Part shown: positions 56,746 through 64,000 of the stretch, one piece after another
Numbering within the stretch: position 1 is the first letter of the stretch
Layout of the letters: each line of letters opens with the position of its first letter
NCBI GenBank assembly: GCA_023078555.1
Contig: CM041198.1
Location: 2,282,800-2,346,799 of the forward strand
Length of the DNA: 64,000 bases
Origin: Ulva prolifera
Taxonomy: Eukaryota > Chlorophyta > Ulvophyceae > Ulvales > Ulvaceae
Direction: 5' to 3'
Notes under the pieces: generated by a model
Told to the model about the DNA's origin: nothing
The model's database searches: none
Seen by the model: the letters and a program-made list of their open reading frames with translations, nothing else
Made by a program: the position numbers and the translations under genes

Positions 56746-57355
56746 ACCTCCTGAACCGGTCTGAAGCATCCTGATGCTGGTTTGAGTGTGCTGAGTTGGC
56801 GAGTCTGTCTGTTCCTGTGCTGCACGCTGGTCCTGCCAAGCTGCATGCCTTCAAGATTTTTCGTTTACCCTGATATACGCATGCCCGTGTTTGGTGCTCG
56901 ATTCACCGTCGCAGCCGCTTTCCCCACAGCAGCTCCCTTGCCCCCCGCCTCGCTTCCGCCTCGCCTCTGCTGGCAGCACAGATATCGAGCACAAGTACAC
57001 CAACTGCAGAATGTAGACTTGCAGCGAGCCTAATGGCCAAAGTGATGGTTGGGGTATCTGCCCCAGCTGCTCCATGACCGGGGCGCCAAGGCTGCATGCC
57101 GATGAAGCCGGGCTCGGACTCGAACTGGATGCCCGCCGGGTGACATCGCCATGGCATATGCACTCCAGACCACATGTACGATTGCAACGGCACCTGACAC
57201 AGATCACGTACGATAATATATCAATGGCCCCCTGGACGCCCCGCAGATGCACGCCTGGAGTCGATGCACTGAGGCCAGCGTCCGCCGAGCCCGTGCCCGC
57301 ATGCATGCATGTGCACCAGCGGTCGCGACTGATCGAACATGAGTTGCAAGATCTT

Positions 57356-57542
57356 GGGCCACTGTGTTGCAAGGACAAAGTGAGCGAGGCAGGCAGCACC
57401 GCGGGCAGCAACCAGGGGAACCGCGCACCACACAACCAGCCACACGCAGCATGGACCAACACACCCATGCAGCCACACACGGCAGCACCCGCTCTGGCCG
57501 CAGCAAGTGCCCTGACCCCACCCCACCCTCGGGCCATTGTGT
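57356..57542 (+). mobile_element. SINE-like repeat A (long form, 163 bp) with target duplication
   Basis: The element 57368-57530 begins TGCAAGGACAAAGTGAGCGA and GGCAGGCAGCACCGCGGGCA. It is flanked by GGGCCACTGTGT (57356-57367) and GGGCCATTGTGT (57531-57542), 11 of 12 matching. It shares the GGGGAACCGC, ACACGCAGC and GGCAGCACCCGC words with the copies at 52590 and, inverted, at 10000 and 33000. Confidence 0.8.
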
Positions 57543-59531
57543 GCCAGACCACCGACTCGAGTCACCCCAACACACCTTGATCATCGACTCACGGAGCGAT
57601 CACCGCATCACGCTCCAGCGGATGAGCCGCACCACAAGGCACGAAGCTCCGGGATGTACCGGTGGTGGTGCTGAGGACAGCTGTGGAGCAGTGCGGGGCC
57701 ATATTGCAGCATTGTCAGGGCTGCAAGCCTGTAATTAGACCTGAAAATGGGGGTGTGGCCTATGTGGTAGACCCAACGGCCCATCAGCGCTGTGGAGCCC
57801 CAGCTGGTGCTTCACAGCAGCATGCTAGTGGTGCACTACGAGTAGTGCACCTCTCAGGTGGTACTGGCGGCCGCGCTTGGGGCGCTACATTATGATGGCA
57901 CGCGAACGCTGCTGTCGAGTCAGAGGTGTGAATTGCGGAACGCCCTACTTCCTTCTCTCGTTGGCTCTGCAACGCAGGATTCAAGCAGTGAAGGCAGCGA
58001 GTTCGAGTGTGCCATCTTGCATTATAATGGGCTGACAAGTCAAGTGTGTGTCACTGGTGGTTGTGTAAATGCTTCCCTGCCTGATGTTGCGTGTCATTGT
58101 ATTTTTTTTCGTGAGCATCACTCAGAAAACAGGTAAGCAGCATGTTCATGTATGCTGCGTGGCAAAATGTTGCTTGCGTGCCAACATAGACTGTCAGCCT
58201 GTCAGTGTCAGGTATTCATGCCATGCCATGTCGTTGGTGTCATCAGCACGTCAGACCTGCATTGTCTCCCACATATGTCTCCCGTACACAGCACGTGTAC
58301 TACCCAAACTTGAGATGCACACCATATAAAGCAACTTACTGCTACCCAGCCTGGTGCATTCTCCGAAGCCATACTCAGGCCCGGTAGCTCAGAGGTGATA
58401 CGCACAGCACCTGTTCGAAGCTCAGCCAGGTGTACATGCAGCAACCATGCAGGTTTCGGTGATGCCATGAGGTTTGAAACCCAGGTATGCCACCACTGAG
58501 AGCCTAACAGTCTATTCGTAGATGGCAGAGTCCTTTTCCTGCCGGGTTGAGGCCGATCGCCGGGCGCATTATTACAGTGGCACTGCTGTTGATGGCAACT
58601 GTCGTTTTCTCTAGACAGCCACTTGCTTTGACGCACTGGCAGAGAGGTATGCACCTAGCTACCTATGTTCTCAGCTCATGAGCATGTATGTATGGCTTGT
58701 GCCTTCCGTTTGTCGCTTTTCATGCAGACGCTGCACTGTAGTGGAACTGTGAGGGCCATTGCTAGCTTAGACCGCCCCGACAAGGCGAATGCACCTCCAG
58801 GGGTGGTGTCTCGAACCCACTTGATATTAATATCCCGGGTTATGGCGATCGCGCTCCGCGGATACAGGGCGTCTTCATGAGCTCTTGCCGTCGGGCGTGT
58901 CCGAGGTGCACGGTCGCCACACGAGACACTGAGAAGTGTGCGGCATGATGTACATTCCTACGGCGCACTACTGTAGACATCATACATGATGTTTTTTTGT
59001 GTTCTTTTACTTTTACTTGAACTGGGCTATGGTCTTGCTCTGTGCATGGGGATGACGCCGGCGCGTCGGCCTGCCGGCCTGAAATGTTGCCACATTTATT
59101 GCCCGTCGACGTTCCAACAACGCCATTTACCGTCAACATACATATTTGTGACTTTTGAATGCATTATGACTTCGGGGACTGTGCATGCGCGTGTGGGACA
59201 CCAGCGGAATTGTCAGCGATGCAACACACAGCTCACATGCGGTGGCTGCACACCTACGCACAGTTTAGGCCTCGCAGCACCCACACGATGGCACTATGAT
59301 TGCCAGAATATAGTGCCTGACAGCTATGTGCATGAGGAGAACCTGCTTCGATGATCTGCCAAGCTGGAGCAACTGGCTGTAGCTTCACGCCGTCCTGTAC
59401 CTGCTGATACAGCGAGGGTGTTTTGTGGTTTCCATTGTATCCACACTGATGCACTGAACATATGGGAAGAACGTGCCCGCAGGAACAAGCTCGTCTCGCA
59501 AACATGATCGGTGCTTCAGGTATCACAGAGC
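57543..59531. other. Spacer upstream of gene G
   Basis: It contains a partial MITE (about 57689-57750, GGGCTGCAAGCCTGTAATTA) and a weak tRNA-like stretch at 58383-58430 (GGTAGCTCAGAGGTGATACG, then TGTTCGAAGCTC). The two pol III-like boxes there are about 30 bp apart and no acceptor stem can be drawn. No coding region is supported. The promoter of gene G must lie near the right end but has no motif I recognise. Confidence 0.45.
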
Positions 59532-62500
59532 ATGGACTCCCCACAGATTGGACTTTTGCAGCAAGCAGCTGCTGAAAATTCCCTCGGTGATACTGAACTC
59601 GAAAAGAGCCATGCAGCGGCCGCGGCCCCGCGGTACAGGCAATGCCTCCATCTGCTCAACCAAGCAGCCGACAGCCACATCGTCTCGCTCCTCCAGAACC
59701 TCGCCATCGCCCACATGCAGCTGCACAACCACGCAGAGGCCTTCATGTGTGCTGTGGCTGTGCTCGCACTCTTCCCGAACAACAGCCACCCCAAGGCATG
59801 CTTCCACGCAGCCAAGGCAGCCGCAGCCATGGCGCTGGCTGCCGCAGCAGTGTGGCTGTTAGAGCACATTCCTATCAGTCGCAACGCGCCAGCCGTGGCC
59901 CAGCTCGCTACCACACTTGGCGTTTCGATTGGATCTAAGCTGAGGTTCCCTGTGCTCAACGGCGCCGAGCTCGCGCATGCTGCCCTGCACGCCTCGATCC
60001 AGCTGCCAGACCCAGCACCAGACTCCAACATGCTCCACACGACCTCCGCAGAAGAGCCAGCACAGCCTGAAGAACCCAGCAGTACCACTGCTGCAACACC
60101 CGATGCCGGCAGCCATTCCGACTCGAGCAATGCCGCCGTGGAGCAGCTACAGTGCTTAGCTCAGCTGAAGCAGGAAGGAACGAGCTTGTTTCAAGCCGGC
60201 GATGCATGCGGTGCGGTTGCAAAATGGGGTGCTGCTCTGGCCTCGCTTGACATGCTGTCGCGGGTGGTTCTACGGCTTGCACACGCCGAGAATGAGAGCC
60301 AGACGGGGCGGCAAGAGAGCCGCGCTGCGTTGACCTGCGTCGCGCTGATGTGGGCCCCGCGTGACGTGGGCCTGCAAGCTGTGCGCGCGGCGCACGCCGC
60401 CGCAATCTCGAGCGCTGCCGAGCCGCCGCAGGTCCCCGTCCTGTGCATCGAACAGGCCCTCCGGATGCTTCCAGAAGAGCCCAGCCTGCTTGACCAGCAC
60501 CGGGCGCTTACGATGGCACTGCAGGAGTACACGAAGCGTGCTGCAGCAGCGATGCCGGAGAAGTCCTCGGCGGAGAGGCGGCGTGAATGCGAGGCGGTGG
60601 ACACCGCGGACCATGCATCAGGCATGGTGATGAAACAGAAGATGCAGGGGCTGATGGCGTCCCGGCCAGGGATGAGAGCTGCCATGGAGAAGGCAGCCGG
60701 GGGGATGCCCGAAGACTTTGACCGAGTGTTCTTACAGTCTGGCCCGCTTCCACGTGGCTGCGACGCGCAGGCATGCCGAGCCCACCTTGCGATCGGCGCA
60801 AAGGACGCCTACATGCACTGGATGATGCTGGTGACACCGGCGCTGGGGGCTATCAAGCCCAGATCTCAGGTCGAAGGTGATGCAAGCGCGGATCCGCTCG
60901 GGGGCCGGGACAATGTGGTCGTCACGCCGGGTACCCTGACAGTGCGGTTCCACGGCGACTTCACCAGTCACATGCATTGGTGGCAACACGCACCGATCGG
61001 CAGCGTGGCCTGGAGGCTCCCAACCACGTACCATGGCGGCAGCAAGAAGTTGCACTCGTTCTCCAATGTGCTGCAGCACGGATTCCCGCTGCGGGCGGGA
61101 GGCGTGCACGTGCACGTGGGGGTTGGGTTTGTCGACCTCGGCCACGTGGCGGAGACGCTTGTAGACACGGCGCGCCGGGGGGAGCAGCTGCAGCTGCACT
61201 GGACGGGTGTGGACGCGTCTGCGCATGCGTGTGCACTGACGCTGGTCATTGTGCAGATGCTGCAGGTTGGTGCTCCGGTCGACTGCGTCGTTCAGGTGCG
61301 TTGAAAAAAAAAAAAACCGGACCGATGCGATTGTCAAGCTTCGAGACTGGCAATGCGCGCGAGCATGCGACTCTGTGAGTGCTGCAATCATGCACCAATG
61401 GTTCACGGCTGGTATCTGTGTGGCTTCACCTCTTTGTAAAGAGGCATGCTGGTGGCATGCCACTGTTGCTTTCAAGTTGTCGTCACAACATTCGCATAGC
61501 AACTACCTAGCTACAGCAGCACACCACCCTTACGTCCGTGTTCCTCTCGCAAGGACAGGCGTTGCCCAGAACCGACGAGCACGTTAATGCATTGCCGTCC
61601 CTTCCTGAGTCATGGTCAGTGACAGTGTTCCAGTTGCCTGTGCTCTGCAGGTCTGGTATTCTGCTGCCTGGACCAAAGAGGCCTTACAGCGATTCCGCTC
61701 CGCCATCGCAGCGGTGCTCGATCACTGTGACAGCTTTAATCCCGATCAGCAGCACTCGGAGCCAGCAGAGCTGAGCCCTGAGGTCCAAGCCTGGCTACAC
61801 ACATGGGCCACCGCAGAGGTTCCGCTGAAGCAAGCCCGCAAGCAGTGGCTCAAGCGCCAGCTCAAGTCCTCGGCGAGCATCGCCAACGCACGCTCCAGTC
61901 GAGACCGGCACGAGCTCTGTGCGTACCGCCTCACTGGACAGCTGCTGGACGCGGAGACAGGCAGCGTGCCGATGTTTGCCATGCTGCAGCATCCCGGGGT
62001 GCCTTTGGACTACACAGATGAGGAGCAGGTGCTTGACACGATAGCTCCAGAGGCACTGATGAGGGCGCACCGCGACTTGAAGGCAGGGGAGCGGACGTTG
62101 ATGGGCGCTGGGCTGGCGGTTGTGCGGGGGCGTGTGAGGGCGCTGCAGACGGCGGTTCAAGCTGGCACCCTCCGCCTGCGGGTGCGCTCATTCTGCAGCG
62201 CTGCATGAGTGTGGCAATCCAGTGGTGTAGCGGCCACATCACTGGACTGCCACAGTCAGTTGCCCATAACTGTACAGTGCTAGTGCACTGTGCACTGTGA
62301 ATACATCGGTCACAATGTTCGTGCATGGCGCCGGCCTGTATTCCCTTGCACAGCCTCTTGAACCTTTCCCAGTAAGAACCAAACTAATGCATACTATAGG
62401 AACTACGCACATCATGACAAAGCGAAACTGATATAGCAACTCAGAGAATTGACGTAGATTCGGCGCAGCAACCGCCTTGCAGGATATTTAAGCACACATG

Positions 62501-63159
62501 ACCGGCCACGGAGCTTCTGCCAAAGCATAGCCTGTCATTTGTGTCGTCCCACCGTTTCTTGCTGCAGCCACTTCCCAGCACACTGCCAATTTCCATGCAG
62601 AGGTGCCACTGAGGTGCCCATCATGCCGCAGGTGCTGCACGCGACAGTGTCAGCAACAGATCTACGCACCCTCTCGCGCATCGCCGCACTGAGGCCGGAC
62701 AGCATGTCGTGGAGCAACGTCGCGGAGTACATGCAGCCTCAGGCTTTCCACCACCTCGCCCGCCGCTGCTCCCTCCCCCACACCCGCCACTTCCTCCACG
62801 CCATGAACTGGGCGACGACTGTCAAAGGCGCGTTTGTGATGGACTACTGCGAAGCGCCTAGGAGTTCCGCCGCGACTGTGAAGCAGCGCTGCGGGATTGC
62901 AAATAAGGCATACCAGGCAATTGAGAGGTTTCGTCGTGAGGTGGGAGGGGAGGGTGTCTTCCGGCACCCGGTGCTCGATAACCGGATGAATGTGACCGAT
63001 GCCATGCTGGCGCGGCAGCAGCACCGGCAGTGGCTGGAGGCGTTTGTGCGGAAGTGCCAGGCGGGGGTGCCGGTGAGCTATGTGGTGCTCCATGAGCCGG
63101 GGTACTGGTACTTCAGCAGGGCAGACACCGTCGTGCATTTCGAGCTGCGGTACTGTTAG
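59532..63159 (+). CDS. Gene G: large TPR protein (3 exons), relative of family T
   Basis: Exons: 59532-61295, 61651-62181, 62632-63159, all joins GT-AG and phase 0; about 940 residues. Helices LLQNLAIAHMQLHNHAEAFM (near residue 60) and LKQEGTSLFQAGDACGAVAKWGAAL (near 215) are TPR-like and occur in the same order as in family T. The second half has GDFTSHMHWWQHAP, LPTTYHGGSKKL and FSNVLQHGFPLRAGG, then, in exon 3, PDSMSWSNVAEYMQPQAFHH, LARRCSLPHTRHF and AMNWATTVKGAFVMDY. From memory this WSNV...FHxLA...MNW pattern resembles large TPR/MYND-linked eukaryotic proteins of unknown function; I cannot confirm it. The start is the first in-frame ATG. Alternative: exon 2 reads to TGA at 62208 and exon 3 is a separate gene from ATG 62623; the continuous phase and typical GTGCGC donor at 62182 favour one gene. 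Confidence 0.7.
62218..62253 (+). repeat. tRNA-Gly-like A-box repeat, second copy
   Basis: ATCCAGTGGTGTAGCGGCCA then CATCACTGGACTGCCACA, matching 21850-21888 in all but a few bases. It lies in intron 2 of gene G, just past the alternative stop. CCAGTG and CACTGG can pair into a short hairpin. Confidence 0.45.
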
Positions 63160-63160
63160 C

Positions 63161-63240
63161 CAGTGTTGGGTCGCATTGCCGCATTTCCAGGACTGCCACC
63201 CGGAAATTAGACCTGAATATTCGGAAATTCTACACTGCTG
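63161..63240. mobile_element. Truncated hAT-type MITE directly after gene G
   Basis: CAGTGTTGGGTCGCATTGCC, then CAGGACTGCCACCCGGAAAT and TAGACCTGAATATTCGGAAA match the family of 34774, but the right third is missing. It begins two bases after the stop codon of gene G (63157-63159), so it forms the start of the 3'UTR. Confidence 0.7.
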
Positions 63241-63486
63241 GTGCTGCCGTGGGCATCTGCAAGTGTCCACACGCAGACGGGGCATTGATTGATTGGCCCC
63301 AGCATTTGGTAAGTGCACCTTCATGGGCGTATTTGCTGACCTTCAGCTTGAGGTATACGTACGTACTGTCTGCTGTAGGCGCAAGTGCACTAGAGAAACG
63401 GTGTGCAAGCTTGCAAGCTAAGCAACTCAATTGAGTTGGGGAGCTTTAAATTGGCGGCACGTGATGGCAGCATTGGATGTGTCCCG

Positions 63487-63556
63487 GGTTTGTCCATGGA
63501 CATTCGCCGGGACATTCGCCCGGTTTGTCCATGGACATTCGCCGGGACATCCCGCC
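63487..63556 (+). repeat. Tandem duplication, 35-bp unit
   Basis: Two nearly identical copies of GGTTTGTCCATGGACATTCG plus CCGGGACATTCGCCC (63487-63521 and 63522-63556). The overlapping open frames in this area are by-products. Confidence 0.85.
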
Positions 63557-63739
63557 GGGATCCATGTCGCAGCGACTGCAGAGATCGTGGGATATCATTC
63601 AGTGGCACATGCGGCGGGTTCATGTGCTACCGGCGACATGCAGGTGCAGTTGTCCATGCAAACCCCTGCACCTTTCCCCGTGAACACGCCACGCGGTGTC
63701 CGACGTCACGACATGCGCCCGCGGTGTGCTCGCTGTGAG

Positions 63740-64000
63740 CTGCCAGGAACCCGCTCCGCAGCCGATCGCGAGGTTGGCTGGAGGCCTCCGCCGAGGTCAA
63801 GCAATTCCGTATGGCTCAGATGCTGCCTTAGCGGTACTTCTGCGCAGCTTCATACACGATGACTTTCCTAGCCCGTTCCCTCGATGGCAGTCGACGCGTC
63901 TGCAGTACGAGTGGCGCCGGCTCCTCTCTAAAGTTACCTCCGTCAGCCGGACCCACGTGACCGACACCGTCACGCGTCGTGCTTTACGACGCCAGCATGA
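63740..64000 (+). CDS. Possible coding exon running off the right edge
   Basis: One plus-strand frame (ending with the CAT codon at 63996) is open over the last 260 bp and reads IPYGSDAALAVLLRSFIHDD, FPSPFPRWQSTRLQYEWRRL and LSKVTSVSRTHVTDTVTRRA. The composition is protein-like. A possible acceptor (GAGCTGCCAG) lies near 63750. I recognise no family, and the small size leaves it uncertain. Confidence 0.3.

Noticed and set aside
58383-58430. tRNA-like sequence with TAGCTCAGAGG and GTTCGAAGC
   Set aside because: The two boxes are too close, and neither an acceptor stem nor an anticodon arm can be formed; at most a relic.
1-64000. CRISPR arrays, bacterial operons, rRNA genes
   Set aside because: No regularly spaced direct repeats, no Shine-Dalgarno-led gene strings and no rRNA-like sequence; genes are split by GT-AG introns.

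Overview
The window is eukaryotic nuclear DNA, GC-rich overall, with multi-exon genes whose introns are almost all GT-AG with GTGCG-type donors and TGCAG-type acceptors. It carries many short mobile elements and has low gene density. This combination fits a microalga or a similar protist best; I cannot name the species. There are no operons, ribosome binding sites or CRISPR arrays. Exon boundaries were read by hand from conserved protein blocks, splice signals and matching phase between paralogues, not from transcripts.

Positions 3.6-44 kb (+ strand) hold a tandem family, here called family T: gene A (3621-8767), gene B (11911-16797), broken gene C (22153-26115), gene D (30681-34687), and a decayed copy E whose 3' exons (called F) lie about 5 kb away at 42.5-43.9 kb. 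The intact copies have six exons: an 18-bp first exon (M-R-x-x-x-E), a large exon with an acidic disordered N-terminus, an H-G/A-I-D/S-P motif and a beta-rich domain, then four exons of TPR-like helices. A conserved G-box-like promoter block precedes A, B and D and probably C. The repeat unit also includes GC-rich blocks further upstream, so the array arose by segmental duplication.

Positions 45.7-56.1 kb (- strand) hold a second tandem family, family R, in three copies (R1 45714-47397, R2 48070-50445, R3 52053-56107). These look like secreted or surface proteins: a signal peptide, a G-V-R-V-A-D/N-F-S block, a domain with two N-glycosylation sequons, a Cys-rich block and, in R1 and R3, a GPI-anchor-like hydrophobic tail.

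Positions 59.5-63.2 kb (+ strand) hold one large TPR protein gene, G. The order of its N-terminal helices matches the TPR exons of family T, so T may be a shortened and expanded relative of a G-like gene. A possible further coding region runs off the right edge. A tentative minus-strand multi-exon gene (39.4-41.0 kb) sits between the split parts of copy E.

Spaces and introns are full of mobile DNA: about 100-bp hAT-type MITEs with perfect 8-bp target duplications (three of them in sites ending TGCAG, two of which are the splice acceptors of genes C and R3); a very short SINE-like element (47-51 bp minimum) with 12-17 bp target duplications; a 60-90 bp dispersed repeat; two 1.6-1.9 kb elements with about 250-bp terminal inverted repeats; and GC-rich composite repeats with long poly-C or poly-G tracts.
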